A DNA stretch of 64,000 bases from Paracoccus sp. C2R09 (GCF_018860625.1 NZ_JAHKQB010000014.1:280129-344128), one strand, 5' to 3'; counted from the stretch's first letter, positions 8,380 to 17,308 are shown. The notes: a model not told the origin generated them from the letters alone. Numbers and translations are program-made.

Positions 8380-8410
8380 AAGGGGCAAGACAGACAGAAG
8401 GATACGGACC

Positions 8411-8962
8411 ATGAACCGCCGTCAGATGATCCTTTCGGCCCTGCCGTTGATCGCCATGCCCGCGCTGGCCTCGGCACAGGCAGCGCCTGCCGCCGACCCC
8501 TATGTCCCGACCGAGGTCGCGATCCGCGACGATTTCGAGGTCGGCAGCATCGTCGTCGTCAGCAAGGATTTCTTCCTCTATCACGTTGTGGCCCCGGGCC
8601 GTGCGGTGCGTTACGGCGTGGCCGTCGGCACGGCCGAGCTTGTCTGGAAGGGCAAGGCCACCATCGGCCGCAAGGTCGAATGGCCCAGCTGGCGTCCGAC
8701 CCAGTCGATGATCGAGCGCGACCCCGACGCATATGCGAAATATGCCGACGGGATGCCGGGCGGTCCGAAGAACCCGCTTGGGGCACGCGCGCTGTATCTC
8801 TACGACAAGAACGGCAACGACACGGCGATCCGCATCCATGGCACGACCAATCCCGGCTCGATCGGCAAGGCCGTGTCCAACGGTTGCCTGCGCATGCGCA
8901 ACGAGGCCGTGATCGCGCTGTTCGAAAAGGTGCCGCTCGGCACGCCCGTCTACGTCTTCTGA
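8411..8962 (+). CDS. Exported L,D-transpeptidase (YkuD family)
   Basis: These enzymes form meso-DAP crosslinks in peptidoglycan or attach proteins to it in the periplasm. The 183-residue protein has a signal peptide (MNRRQMILSALPLIAMPALASA) and the YkuD catalytic signature with H143 in IRIHGTT and C159 in SNGCLRM. The region PSWRPTQSM and the segment near PKNPLGARALYL are also typical. Its size fits a single-domain ErfK/YbiS-like member without an added peptidoglycan-binding domain. AGAAGGA precedes the ATG. mnmH begins 2 bases after the stop. Confidence 0.93.
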   Translation: MNRRQMILSALPLIAMPALASAQAAPAADPYVPTEVAIRDDFEVGSIVVVSKDFFLYHVVAPGRAVRYGVAVGTAELVWKGKATIGRKVEWPSWRPTQSMIERDPDAYAKYADGMPGGPKNPLGARALYLYDKNGNDTAIRIHGTTNPGSIGKAVSNGCLRMRNEAVIALFEKVPLGTPVYVF

Positions 8963-8964
8963 TC

Positions 8965-10014
8965 TTGGCACTTCGTCTGGACGGCATCTCGGGGCCCGCG
9001 CTTGCGGGCTTCGACGACGTGATCGATGTACGCTCGCCCGCAGAATACGCCGAGGATCATCTGCCCGGGGCGATCAACCTGCCGGTGCTGAGCGATGACG
9101 AACGGGTGCAGGTCGGCACCATCTACAAGCAGGTCTCGCCCTTCGATGCGCGGCGGATGGGCGCGGCGATGGTCGCAGCCAATGCCGCGCGCCATATCGC
9201 GGGGCCGCTTGCCAACCGCGACGGGGGGTGGAAGCCGCTGGTCTATTGCTGGCGGGGCGGCCAACGTTCTGGCAGCTTCGAGGTGATCCTGAAGCAGATC
9301 GGCTGGCGCGTGAACCGCATCGAGGGCGGATACAAGTCTTGGCGCGCGCTTGTCGTGGACCGCCTGCAGAACGGCCCGATCCCGTCGCCCGTCGTGGTGC
9401 TGGACGGCAATACCGGCAGCGCCAAGACCGAGATCCTGCACCGGCTGGCCGCGCGGGGGCATCAGGTGATCGACCTGGAAGGTCTGGCGCGGCATCGCGG
9501 CAGCCTGTTCGGTGCGGTGGCCGAAGGTCAGCCCAGCCAGAAGATGTTCGAGGGCCGCCTTGCCGCGCAGATCGAGGCGCTGGATCCCGCCCGCCCGGTC
9601 CTGGTCGAGGCCGAGAGCAGCCGCATCGGCAATATCACCGTTCCCAAGGCGATGTGGCAGGCGATCTGCGCCGCGCCCCGTCTGCGGTTGGAGATTCCGG
9701 TCGAGGCGCGCGCCGCCTATACCGCGCTGCGATATGACGACATGGTGGCCGACCCCGACCGGGTGCAGGCAATCCTGGCACGGCTTGCGCCCCAGCATCC
9801 GGCCGACCGGATCGAGGAATGGCGCGGGCAGCTTGCGCGCCACGAATGGAAGGAATTGTCGCAAGGACTGCTGCGCGATCATTACGATCCGCGTTACCTC
9901 AAGCACCGCCTGCGCTATGCCGAACGCGAGACGGGCGTGCTGGTGCTGGACGGTCTGGACGATCTGGAACTGGCGGCGGGCCGGGTCGAAGACGCGCTGG
10001 CCCGCCTGTCCTGA
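8965..10014 (+). CDS. mnmH: tRNA 2-selenouridine synthase
   Basis: MnmH (SelU/YbbB) converts 2-thiouridine at the wobble base of Lys, Glu and Gln tRNAs into 2-selenouridine through a geranylated intermediate. The 349-residue protein has an N-terminal rhodanese domain with catalytic C95 in YCWRGGQRS and a C-terminal P-loop domain with GNTGSAKT at 148-155, where alanine replaces the usual glycine. The stretch DLEGLARHRGSLFG is a family hallmark. The only suitable start is TTG at 8965, two bases after the transpeptidase stop and without a clear ribosome-binding site, so translation is probably coupled. selD is not in the window. Confidence 0.92.
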   Translation: MALRLDGISGPALAGFDDVIDVRSPAEYAEDHLPGAINLPVLSDDERVQVGTIYKQVSPFDARRMGAAMVAANAARHIAGPLANRDGGWKPLVYCWRGGQRSGSFEVILKQIGWRVNRIEGGYKSWRALVVDRLQNGPIPSPVVVLDGNTGSAKTEILHRLAARGHQVIDLEGLARHRGSLFGAVAEGQPSQKMFEGRLAAQIEALDPARPVLVEAESSRIGNITVPKAMWQAICAAPRLRLEIPVEARAAYTALRYDDMVADPDRVQAILARLAPQHPADRIEEWRGQLARHEWKELSQGLLRDHYDPRYLKHRLRYAERETGVLVLDGLDDLELAAGRVEDALARLS

Positions 10015-10044
10015 TCGGTCGGCCCCGGTCAGTTGGGCCCCGGG

Positions 10045-10848
10045 TCAGTCAGCCTCGCGCAGGAAGCGGCGCAGCAGCTTTTCCAGCTTGGCAGCCCCGA
10101 TCGGGGCCATCGCCTTGGTATGGTCGTGGCTGATCGATTCGTCCGACAGCCCCGCCCCCATGTTCGTCACGACCGAGATCGCCGTGGCACGAAGCCCCAG
10201 GAACCGCGCAAGGATGATCTCGGGGACGGTGGACATGCCGACCGCATCGGCACCCAGCACGCGGGCGGCACGGATCTCGGCCGGGGTCTCGAAGCTGGGC
10301 CCCGAGAACCAGCAATAGACGCCCTGCGGCAGGTCGACCCCCTCGGCCCTGGCCGCGGCCAGCAGCCCCTGGCGCATCTGCGCGTCATGGGCATCGGTCA
10401 TGGGAACGAAGCGGGCATCGGTCGCCTCGCCGATCAGCGGGTTGGTGCCTGCAAAGGCGATGTGGTCGTTCAGCAGCATCAGCCCGCCGGGCGGGATGTC
10501 GGGGCGCAGCGACCCCGCCGCATTCGTCAGGATCAGCCGCGTGCAGCCAAGCGCCGCCAGCACTTCGAGCGGCAGGCGCATCGCATCCGCCCGCCCGGAT
10601 TCGTAGTAATGCGACCGCCCGCCGAAGACCGCGACGCGCCGTCCCTCCAGCTGGCCTATGACCAGCTGGGGCACATGGCCCGACACGCCCGCATGGGGAA
10701 AGCCCGGCAGGTCGGTATAGGGGATGGCCGTGCCCTCGATCTTCTCGGACAGGTGGCCCAGCCCCGATCCCAGGGTCAGGGCGTATTCGGGGGCCTCCTC
10801 ACCCGCGCGGTCGCGGATGAGGGCTGCAAGCTCAGCGCTCCTTGACAT
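10045..10848 (-). CDS. Purine nucleoside phosphorylase (trimeric type)
   Basis: The enzyme splits purine nucleosides with phosphate to give the free base and (deoxy)ribose 1-phosphate. The 267-residue protein carries the phosphate loop GSGLG (27-31), GRSHYYE (77-83), LTNAAGS and SGPSFETPAEIRAA with AVGMSTVPE, all characteristic of trimeric PNP (PunA/XapA type). ATG 10848 has an excellent GGAGAG site and overlaps the end of the upstream permease gene by 17 bases. It is therefore the last gene of the nucleoside import operon, matching uptake with phosphorolysis. Confidence 0.94.
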   Translation of the reverse strand: MSRSAELAALIRDRAGEEAPEYALTLGSGLGHLSEKIEGTAIPYTDLPGFPHAGVSGHVPQLVIGQLEGRRVAVFGGRSHYYESGRADAMRLPLEVLAALGCTRLILTNAAGSLRPDIPPGGLMLLNDHIAFAGTNPLIGEATDARFVPMTDAHDAQMRQGLLAAARAEGVDLPQGVYCWFSGPSFETPAEIRAARVLGADAVGMSTVPEIILARFLGLRATAISVVTNMGAGLSDESISHDHTKAMAPIGAAKLEKLLRRFLREAD

Positions 10849-11860
10849 AGGGCTCTCCTCCGGCGCGGGGGGGGATCGCGCGGCCCACGAAGCCCGCAAG
10901 GATGATCACCGTCAGGATGTAGGGCAGGGCGTTCATGAACATGGACGGCACCACGATGATCCCCAGATCCAGGTTGGGATAGAGGTTCGCGATCGCCTCG
11001 AGCAGGCCGAAGAGGAAGGTCGCGAACAGCGCCTGCCACGGCTTCCACTTGGCGAAGATCAGCGCGGCCAGTGCGATGAAGCCGCGGCCTGCCGTCATCT
11101 CCTTGACGAAGCCCGCCGACAGGCCCGTGGCCAGGTATGCCCCCGCGATGCCGGTCAGGACGCCGCAGATCGCCACCGCGGCATAGCGCAGCCGTGTGAC
11201 CGACACGCCCGCCGTATCGACCGAGGCCGGGTTTTCCCCGACCGCGCGCAGACGCAGCCCGAAGCGGGTGCGGAACAGCACCCACCAGGTCAGCGGCACC
11301 ATGGCAAAGGCCACATAGACGAGGATCGTCTGCCCCGAGATCAGCTCGGAATAGATGGGACCAAGAACCGGCACGCCCGACAGCGCTTCCGCGAAGGGCA
11401 GGGTGATCGGGTTGAACCGGCCCGCCCCGCTGAGCGACGGCGTGCGCCCGCCCAGCCCGAAGACGTTCTGACCGATCAGGACCGTCAGCCCCGAGGCCAG
11501 GAAGTTGATCGCGACGCCTGCGATCAGCTGGTTGCCCCGGAACGTGATCGAGGCAAGCCCGTGGATCAGCGACAGCGCCAGCGCGCCCGCGATCCCGGCC
11601 AGCAGCCCCAGCCACGCGCTGCCGGTCAGATAGGCTGCGGACGCGGCGGTGAAGGCCGCCATCAGCATCTTGCCTTCCAGCCCGATGTCGAAGACGCCCG
11701 CGCGTTCGGAATAGAGGCCCGCAAGGCAGGCCAGCAGCAGCGGCGTCATCAGACGCAGCGCGCTGTCGATGCCCTGCTGAGCCGCGCGCGCATCGACGAA
11801 GGCCCAGATCAGGCAGATCGCGACCACGATGATGGCGGTGAGGGAATCCTTGATCCTCAT
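10832..11860 (-). CDS. Nucleoside ABC transporter permease (second subunit)
   Basis: This is a 342-residue inner-membrane permease of the BPD_transp_2 family, the type used by BmpA/Nup nucleoside importers. It has about eight hydrophobic helices and the family stretch LYSERAGVFDIGLEGKML near residues 49-66, which faces the ATPase. GENPASVDTAGVSVTRLRYAA is the cytoplasmic coupling loop. Its start overlaps the stop of the other permease by 4 bases, and its end overlaps punA-like gene translation. With its partner it forms the heterodimeric channel. Confidence 0.9.
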   Translation of the reverse strand: MRIKDSLTAIIVVAICLIWAFVDARAAQQGIDSALRLMTPLLLACLAGLYSERAGVFDIGLEGKMLMAAFTAASAAYLTGSAWLGLLAGIAGALALSLIHGLASITFRGNQLIAGVAINFLASGLTVLIGQNVFGLGGRTPSLSGAGRFNPITLPFAEALSGVPVLGPIYSELISGQTILVYVAFAMVPLTWWVLFRTRFGLRLRAVGENPASVDTAGVSVTRLRYAAVAICGVLTGIAGAYLATGLSAGFVKEMTAGRGFIALAALIFAKWKPWQALFATFLFGLLEAIANLYPNLDLGIIVVPSMFMNALPYILTVIILAGFVGRAIPPRAGGEPYVKER

Positions 11861-12957
11861 TCCGCGGCCTCCTTCCGGCGCAGGCGCAGGAACAGGCGTT
11901 CCAGCGGCATCCGCACCATGTTGTCCAGCGCGCCGGTGAACAGGATCACCAAGGCCTGGATGACGATGATCAGTTCCCGCGGGATCGAGGTCCAGAGCGC
12001 GAGTTCACCCCCGCCCTGATAGAGGAACCCGAAGAGAAGGGCCGCAAGCAGCACGCCGAAGGGATGGTTGCGCCCCATCAGCGCCACGGCGATGCCGATG
12101 AAGCCCGCGCCCTCGACCGCGTTCAGGACAAGACGCTCGGCCTCGCCCATGACGTTGTTGATGGCCATGAGGCCCGCCAGCCCGCCCGAGATCAGCATCG
12201 CGATCACGGTGATCCGCACGGGGTTGATGCCCGCATAGACGGCGCCCGGTTCGGATTTCCCCAGGGCCCGGATCTCGTAGCCCAGCCGCGTGCGCCAGAT
12301 CAGCAGCCAGATCAGCAGGCAGGCGATCAGCGCCACGAAGAAGGTGACGTTGGCGGGCGTGTTGCGGCCCCATTCGAAGCCGAAACGCGCGAAGGCGTCC
12401 GACAGCGTGGGCAAATTCGTCGATTCGGGGAAACGCGCCGATGCCGGGTCCATGCTGCCCACGGGGCGCAGCAGCCGCACGAGGACATAGTTCAGCGCCG
12501 CGGCGGCGATGAAGTTGAACATGATCGTCGTGATGACGATGTGGCTGCCGCGCTTCGCCTGAAGGATCGCGGGGATGAAGGCCCATGCGGCCCCCAGGAT
12601 CGCGGCCCCGATCATCGCGACCGGCAGCGCGAGCGCCCAATGCGGCAACGGGATGTAGAGAAGCGCCAGCGCGACGCCCAGGCCCCCCATCGCGGCCTGA
12701 CCCTCACCGCCGATATTGAACAGGCTGGCATGATAGGCGACCATCACGGCCAGCCCGGTAAAGATGAAGTTCGTCGCGTAATACAGCGTGAACCCCCAGC
12801 CATAGCTGGACCCGAGCGCGCCCTGCACCATGGTCTTCATCGCTTCCCACGGGCTTTCCCCGATGGCAAGGATCACCAGCGCCGAGATCGCCATCGCCAG
12901 CACCAGCGAGATCAGCGGTGTCAGGATGACATCCGCCCATTTCGGCATCTTGTCCAT
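11857..12957 (-). CDS. Nucleoside ABC transporter permease (first subunit)
   Basis: This is a 366-residue permease of the same family. The pattern AYHASLFNIGGEGQAAMGGLG near residues 74-94 corresponds to the EGKML loop of its partner, and KSEPGAVYAGINPVRITVIAM is the coupling loop. A periplasmic insertion (residues ~170-200) follows the central helices. The C-terminus is basic (RLFLRLRRKEAAE). The gene overlaps the ATPase stop by 1 base and the next permease by 4, so the four transporter genes are tightly coupled. Confidence 0.9.
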   Translation of the reverse strand: MDKMPKWADVILTPLISLVLAMAISALVILAIGESPWEAMKTMVQGALGSSYGWGFTLYYATNFIFTGLAVMVAYHASLFNIGGEGQAAMGGLGVALALLYIPLPHWALALPVAMIGAAILGAAWAFIPAILQAKRGSHIVITTIMFNFIAAAALNYVLVRLLRPVGSMDPASARFPESTNLPTLSDAFARFGFEWGRNTPANVTFFVALIACLLIWLLIWRTRLGYEIRALGKSEPGAVYAGINPVRITVIAMLISGGLAGLMAINNVMGEAERLVLNAVEGAGFIGIAVALMGRNHPFGVLLAALLFGFLYQGGGELALWTSIPRELIIVIQALVILFTGALDNMVRMPLERLFLRLRRKEAAE

Positions 12958-14606
12958 CAGCGAGGCTCCTGCGGCAGTCCCTCGACATGGGCATGTTCGG
13001 GCGGGATGCCCTGATCGTCGGGGGTATTCTTCGTATCGGTGACGCCGGCCATCAGCAGGCCCAGTTCACCGGTGGTGGTCGATGCGGGATCGCGTTCGCC
13101 CATGATGCGCCCGTCGAACATGACGGCCACGCGGTCGGACAGGGCCAGGATCTCGTCCAGCTCGACGCTGACCAGCAGGATCGCCTTGCCCGCGTCGCGC
13201 AGCTCGATGATACGCTTGTGGATGAATTCGATCGCGCCGATATCCACGCCGCGCGTGGGCTGGCCGATCAGCAGCAGGTCCGGATTGCGCTCGATTTCCC
13301 GGGCGACCACGATCTTCTGCTGGTTCCCGCCCGAGAAGTTGCGCGCGGCGAGGTTCGGGTTGCGGGGGCGCACGTCGAACCGTTCCATCTTGGCCGCGGC
13401 ATCCTCGCGGATGGCGGCGTTGTCCATCACCCAGCCGCGATTGAATTCCGGTGCGTCCTGCCAGCCGAAGGCCACGTTTTCCCAGGCGGCGAAATCCATG
13501 ATCAGGCCTTCGACCTGCCGGTCCTCGGGGATGTGCCCCATGCCCGCGCGGCGACGCGCGGCGGCGTCGCAGCCGCTGCCCGACAGGGGCAGGGGGGCGC
13601 CGTTCATGGTCACGCGACCCTCGACCTTCGATCCCTTCGGGGGATAGCCGCCAAGGATCTCCAGCAGCTGCGTCTGGCCATTGCCCGAGACGCCCGCAAG
13701 GCCCAGGATCTCTCCGGCGCGGATCTGCAGGTCGATGCCGCGCAGCCGTTCGACGCCGTCATCGTCGATCATGCGCAGGCCCTCGACCTGCAGGACCGGC
13801 TGCGTGGGGCTGGCGGGGGCCTTCTCGACGTTCAGCAGAACCTTGCGGCCGACCATCAGTTCGGCCAGTTCCTCGGGGTCGGTCTCGGCGGTCTTGACCG
13901 ATGCGACCATCTCGCCCCGGCGCATGACGCTGACATTGTCGGTGATGTCCATGATCTCGCGCAGCTTGTGCGTGATCAGGATGATGGTCTTGCCCTCGTC
14001 GCGCAGCCCTTCGAGGATGCGGAACAGGTGATCGGCCTCGGCCGGGGTCAGCACGCCCGTGGGTTCGTCCAGGATCAGGATGTCGGCCCGGCGGTACAGC
14101 GCCTTCAGGATCTCGACCCGCTGCTGGTGGCCGACCGACAGTTCCTCGATCCGTTCGTCGGGATCGACGTTCAGCTGGTATTCCTGCGCAAGCTGCTTCA
14201 GCACCTTGCGGGCCTTGGCCAGCGACGGACGCAGCAGGGCGCCGTCCTCGGCCCCCAGAATGACGTTTTCCAGCACCGTGAAGTTCTGGACCAGCTTGAA
14301 ATGCTGGAAGACCATGCCGATGCCCGCGCGGATCGCCGTCTGGCTGTCCGTGATGGCGATGGGCTGGCCGTTGATCAGGATCTCGCCCGCGTCGGGGCGG
14401 TAGAAGCCGTAGAGGATCGACATCAGGGTGGATTTCCCCGCGCCGTTTTCCCCGATGATGCCGTGGATCGTTCCCTTGGGGACGTTCAGCTTGATATTGC
14501 GGTTCGCCTGAACCGGTCCGAATGCCTTCGAGATGCCGCGCAGCTCGATTGCAGCGGGGGCGGCCGCATGCGACCGCCCCCCCGTCATTTCGCCTGCGGC
14601 ACCCAT
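12957..14606 (-). CDS. Nucleoside ABC transporter ATP-binding protein (two NBDs)
   Basis: This 549-residue ATPase has two fused nucleotide-binding domains. The first is intact, with Walker A GENGAGKST, Q-loop VFQHFKL, signature LSVGHQQRVEI and Walker B ILILDEPTGVLT. The second has a degenerate Walker A (GVSGNGQTQ) but a good signature (FSGGNQQKIVVAREI) and LLLIGQPTRGVD, as in YufO/NupO and ribose-type ATPases. I give ATG 14606, which overlaps the stop of the binding-protein gene by 1 base; ATG 14588 is also in frame and cannot be excluded. Confidence 0.92.
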   Translation of the reverse strand: MGAAGEMTGGRSHAAAPAAIELRGISKAFGPVQANRNIKLNVPKGTIHGIIGENGAGKSTLMSILYGFYRPDAGEILINGQPIAITDSQTAIRAGIGMVFQHFKLVQNFTVLENVILGAEDGALLRPSLAKARKVLKQLAQEYQLNVDPDERIEELSVGHQQRVEILKALYRRADILILDEPTGVLTPAEADHLFRILEGLRDEGKTIILITHKLREIMDITDNVSVMRRGEMVASVKTAETDPEELAELMVGRKVLLNVEKAPASPTQPVLQVEGLRMIDDDGVERLRGIDLQIRAGEILGLAGVSGNGQTQLLEILGGYPPKGSKVEGRVTMNGAPLPLSGSGCDAAARRRAGMGHIPEDRQVEGLIMDFAAWENVAFGWQDAPEFNRGWVMDNAAIREDAAAKMERFDVRPRNPNLAARNFSGGNQQKIVVAREIERNPDLLLIGQPTRGVDIGAIEFIHKRIIELRDAGKAILLVSVELDEILALSDRVAVMFDGRIMGERDPASTTTGELGLLMAGVTDTKNTPDDQGIPPEHAHVEGLPQEPR

Positions 14607-15595
14607 TACGAGGCCGGGCAGCTGTTGTCGGTCATGTAGTCGTGGACCTCGATCTCGCCCGAGGCGATGCCCGCCTTGGCCTCGTCGATGGCGGCCTGCA
14701 TCTCGGCATCGACCAGCTCGGCGTTGGAACCGTCGATCGCGACATCGACGCCGCCCGCGGCCAGGTCCATGACCTTGATGCCGGGTTCCAGATCGGCGCC
14801 CTGCGTGAAGGCGTCGAAGACCGCATTGTCCACGCGCTTGACCATCGAGGTCAGGACCTGGCCCGGATGCAGCGCGTTCTGGTTGCTGTCCACGCCCACC
14901 GACAGCGCACCCTCGTCCGCGGCGGCCTGCAGCACGCCGATGCCGGTGCCGCCAGCGGCCGCATAGATCACGTCGGCGCCCTGAGAGATCTGCGCACGGG
15001 CCAGCTCGCCGCCCTTCACGGGGTCGTTCCAGGCCGCCGGGGTGGTGCCGGTGAAGTTCAGCAGAACCTCGCCCTCGGGCTGGGTCGCCTTGAAGCCCTG
15101 CGCGAAGCCGCAGTGGAACTTGTGGATCAGCGGGATGTCCATGCCGCCGATGAAGCCCGCCTTGCCGCTGTCCGACGACATCGCCGCCATCACGCCCGCC
15201 AGATAGCTGCCCTCTTCCTCGGTGAAGACGACGGATTGCACGTTCGGGGCCTCGACCACCATGTCGATGATCACGAATTTCGTTTCCGGATAATCGGGCG
15301 CGATCTTGGTCAGCACGTCGCCGAAGGCGAAGCCGGTCATGACGATCGGGTTCGACCCCGTTTCGGCCAGACGGCGAAGCGCCTGCTCGCGCTGCGCTTC
15401 CGATTGCATCTCCAGCTCGCGATAGGAACCGCCCGTTTCCTCGACCCAACGCTGCGCGCCGACATAGGCCGCTTCGTTGAAGGACTTGTCGAACTTGCCG
15501 CCCAGATCGAAGATCAGCGCCGGGTCGGCCAGGGCAGCCGCCGTGGACAGAACCGTCAGCGCAGAACCCGCCAGAAGCGTTTTCATGAAAGTCAT
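14606..15595 (-). CDS. BMP-family nucleoside-binding protein of ABC transporter
   Basis: This 329-residue periplasmic binding protein has a signal peptide (MKTLLAGSALTVLSTAAALA). The mature part begins DPALIFDLGGKFDKSFNEAAY, the typical opening of the Bmp/PnrA family that binds purine nucleosides. Other family features are MTGFAFGD, GMDIPLIHKFHCGF and the ligand-region AAAGGTGIGVLQAA. It has no lipobox cysteine, so it is probably soluble. GAGG precedes ATG 15595; ATG 15586 is an alternative. It is the first gene of the five-gene import and salvage operon. Confidence 0.92.
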   Translation of the reverse strand: MTFMKTLLAGSALTVLSTAAALADPALIFDLGGKFDKSFNEAAYVGAQRWVEETGGSYRELEMQSEAQREQALRRLAETGSNPIVMTGFAFGDVLTKIAPDYPETKFVIIDMVVEAPNVQSVVFTEEEGSYLAGVMAAMSSDSGKAGFIGGMDIPLIHKFHCGFAQGFKATQPEGEVLLNFTGTTPAAWNDPVKGGELARAQISQGADVIYAAAGGTGIGVLQAAADEGALSVGVDSNQNALHPGQVLTSMVKRVDNAVFDAFTQGADLEPGIKVMDLAAGGVDVAIDGSNAELVDAEMQAAIDEAKAGIASGEIEVHDYMTDNSCPAS

Positions 15596-15649
15596 CGAGG
15601 AACCTCATCCTGTTGGTGCGGGCGATTCAGATTTGCCCGTCTGGTGACG

Positions 15650-15680
15650 CGATTAGGGCGCATCGGTCGGGGTCGGTCAA
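15650..15680 (-). promoter_or_regulatory. Possible promoter of the nucleoside import operon
   Basis: On the reverse strand, TTGACC (15680-15675), a 19-base spacer and TAATCG (15655-15650), 55 bases before the binding-protein start. The long spacer makes this weak or activator-dependent. The element overlaps the end of rimI. Confidence 0.35.
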
Positions 15681-16099
15681 CCGCCTTGTTGGGCCGTTTC
15701 CAGCCGTGACCGCATCACGATCGCATCCGTCGCAGGCCCGTAATAGCGGGGCCGAAGCCCGGCTTCCACCCATCCGTTCCGCAGGTACAGGCTGCGTGCC
15801 GCAACGTTGTCCGCCGCCACCTCGAGGAATGCCTCCTCCGCGCCCAGACGTGCCGCGCGGTCTGCGAATTCCGCAAGCAGTTCGCGTGCGATCCCGCGTC
15901 GGCGCAGGGCAAGATCGACGGCCAGCGTCAGCAGTTCGGCCTCGCCCGCAAGGGCGCGACCCAGCAGGAATGCACGCGGATTGCCCAGCAGAAAGGCACC
16001 CGGCCCCGCCAGCAGGTCGTCGAACTCGGCGGCGCTCCAGGGCCGGGGGACCGTGAAGCAGGCCGCATGGGTCGCGGCCAATGCGGCGGCATCGGTCAT
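15677..16099 (-). CDS. rimI: Ribosomal protein S18-alanine N-acetyltransferase-like (RimI)
   Basis: This is a 140-residue GNAT acetyltransferase. The acetyl-CoA motif RRRGIARELL lies at residues 66-75, followed by EEAFLEVAADNVAARSLYLRNGW, the classic motif B, and a RPRYYG end. Placement directly after tsaB (4-base overlap) is the common tsaB-rimI pairing, which supports RimI, acetylating the N-terminal alanine of S18. GNAT specificity is hard to read from sequence alone, so another substrate is possible. Confidence 0.85.
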   Translation of the reverse strand: MTDAAALAATHAACFTVPRPWSAAEFDDLLAGPGAFLLGNPRAFLLGRALAGEAELLTLAVDLALRRRGIARELLAEFADRAARLGAEEAFLEVAADNVAARSLYLRNGWVEAGLRPRYYGPATDAIVMRSRLETAQQGG

Positions 16100-16701
16100 G
16101 GCAGGATCGTCGGGGGCGCATCGCGCCCCGGCGCCGCGTCGGCCGCCCGCAGATAGAGGGGCGCGGGACGGGGCAGGTCGCCGCGATCCGACATCAGGCG
16201 CGCCACGCGGGCGACCCCTTCGGCAATCTCCACCGCCGGCGCAGCCGGCGCGGGGCCGGGCGGCAGCGCGCCGGTCGCAGCCTGCTGCGGCCGGCCCCCC
16301 GCCATGGGTTCGTCGCCGGGGGCGAAATCCTGCCAGATCAGCGTGTCGTTCCGCGACGGAATGGCGATGCGGCAGGGACGGGGCAGCCCGAAGGCCAGCG
16401 CCTCGGTCGCGCCGATCCCGATGGCCGGCACGCCCATCGCAAGCGCCAGCCCGCGCGCGGCGGCGACCGCGACGCGGATGCCGGTGAAGTTGCCCGGTCC
16501 CACCCCGACACCGATCACGTCGATGTCGCGGAACCCGACGCCGGCCTCGGCCAGCATCTCCTCGATCATCGGCATCAGGCGCTCGGCCTGGCCCTTGGCC
16601 ATCTCCTCGTTACGGCTGGTCAGAAGCGTGTCGCCACGCAGCAAAGCGGCCGCGCAATGCGCGGCCGATGTGTCGAATCCCAAGGTGAGGCGGTCAGGCA
16701 A
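16096..16701 (-). CDS. tsaB: tRNA threonylcarbamoyladenosine biosynthesis protein TsaB
   Basis: TsaB is the partner of TsaD in making t6A37 on ANN-decoding tRNAs. The 201-residue protein begins LTLGFDTSAAHCAAALL, has the ASKHA-type segment VGVGPGNFTGIRVAVAAARGLA, and lacks the metal-binding histidines present in TsaD, as expected for TsaB. Its start overlaps the Nfu-type gene by 8 bases and its end overlaps rimI by 4. tsaD lies at 24.8-25.9 kb, so both partners are in this window but in different operons. Confidence 0.93.
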   Translation of the reverse strand: MPDRLTLGFDTSAAHCAAALLRGDTLLTSRNEEMAKGQAERLMPMIEEMLAEAGVGFRDIDVIGVGVGPGNFTGIRVAVAAARGLALAMGVPAIGIGATEALAFGLPRPCRIAIPSRNDTLIWQDFAPGDEPMAGGRPQQAATGALPPGPAPAAPAVEIAEGVARVARLMSDRGDLPRPAPLYLRAADAAPGRDAPPTILP

Positions 16702-17251
16702 CGGGGCGGACCTCGATCACCTCGGGGATATAGTGACGCAGCAGGTTCTCGATCCCCATCTTCAGCGTCAGCGTGCTGGACGGGCAGCCCGCGCACGCGC
16801 CTTGCATGTGAAGATAGACGACGCCGCGGTCGAACCCGTGGAAGGTGATGTCGCCACCGTCCTGCGCGACCGCCGGGCGCACGCGGGTGTCCAGAAGCTC
16901 CTTGATCTGGCCCACGATCTCTCCGTCGGGGCCATCATGGGCGGCATGCCCGTCATGATCGGCAGCCCCTTCGATGACCGGCGCGCCCGACTGGAAATGT
17001 TCCATGATGGCGCCCAGGATCGAGGGCTTGAGATGGTCCCAGGGCGCGGTCTCGACCTTGGTGACGGTCACGAAATCGCGGCCCAGGAACACGCCCGTCA
17101 CACCCTCGACCGCAAAGATCCGCTTGGCCAGGGGCGAGGTCGCGGCGCTGTCGGGCGTCGGGAAATCGGCCGTGCCTGCACCCAGCACGGTCTCGCCGGG
17201 CAGGAATTTCAGCGTCGCGGGGTTCGGGGTCGTTTCGGTCTGGATGAACAT
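16694..17251 (-). CDS. Nfu-type iron-sulfur carrier protein (NifU family)
   Basis: The 185-residue protein has an N-terminal Nfu domain (MFIQTETTPNPATLKFLPG at the start, like mitochondrial NFU1) and a C-terminal NifU-like domain with C153 and C156 in GACAGCPSS, the ligands of a bridging [4Fe-4S] cluster. It probably hands clusters to specific apoproteins. A His/Asp-rich linker (ADHDGHAAHDGPDG, ~98-110) joins the domains. GGAG lies just before ATG 17251. It leads the Nfu-tsaB-rimI operon. Confidence 0.93.
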   Translation of the reverse strand: MFIQTETTPNPATLKFLPGETVLGAGTADFPTPDSAATSPLAKRIFAVEGVTGVFLGRDFVTVTKVETAPWDHLKPSILGAIMEHFQSGAPVIEGAADHDGHAAHDGPDGEIVGQIKELLDTRVRPAVAQDGGDITFHGFDRGVVYLHMQGACAGCPSSTLTLKMGIENLLRHYIPEVIEVRPVA

Positions 17252-17308
17252 GGGGCGGCTCCTTTGATCCCGATATGGCGATCGTACGCCCTTGGGTCAA
17301 GCAGCCCG

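Larger units (their letters stand above)
8033..8410. other. Long intergenic region between divergent copA and L,D-transpeptidase genes
   Basis: This is the only gap over 300 bases in the window. It must hold both divergent promoters. I see an 8-base inverted repeat at 8288-8309 and a TTGACC on the reverse strand just outside it. On the reverse strand a short frame from ATG 8285 to stop 8016 is rich in cysteine and proline (CRGRGDRSCRC, then APPAPP). Its third codon positions are less GC-rich than in real genes here and it lacks a signal peptide, so I do not call it a gene. Confidence 0.5.

Noticed and set aside
6215..8410. Forward open frame opposite copA, continuous with the L,D-transpeptidase gene
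   Set aside because: The frame is open by GC bias. The signal peptide and ribosome-binding site put the real start at 8411.
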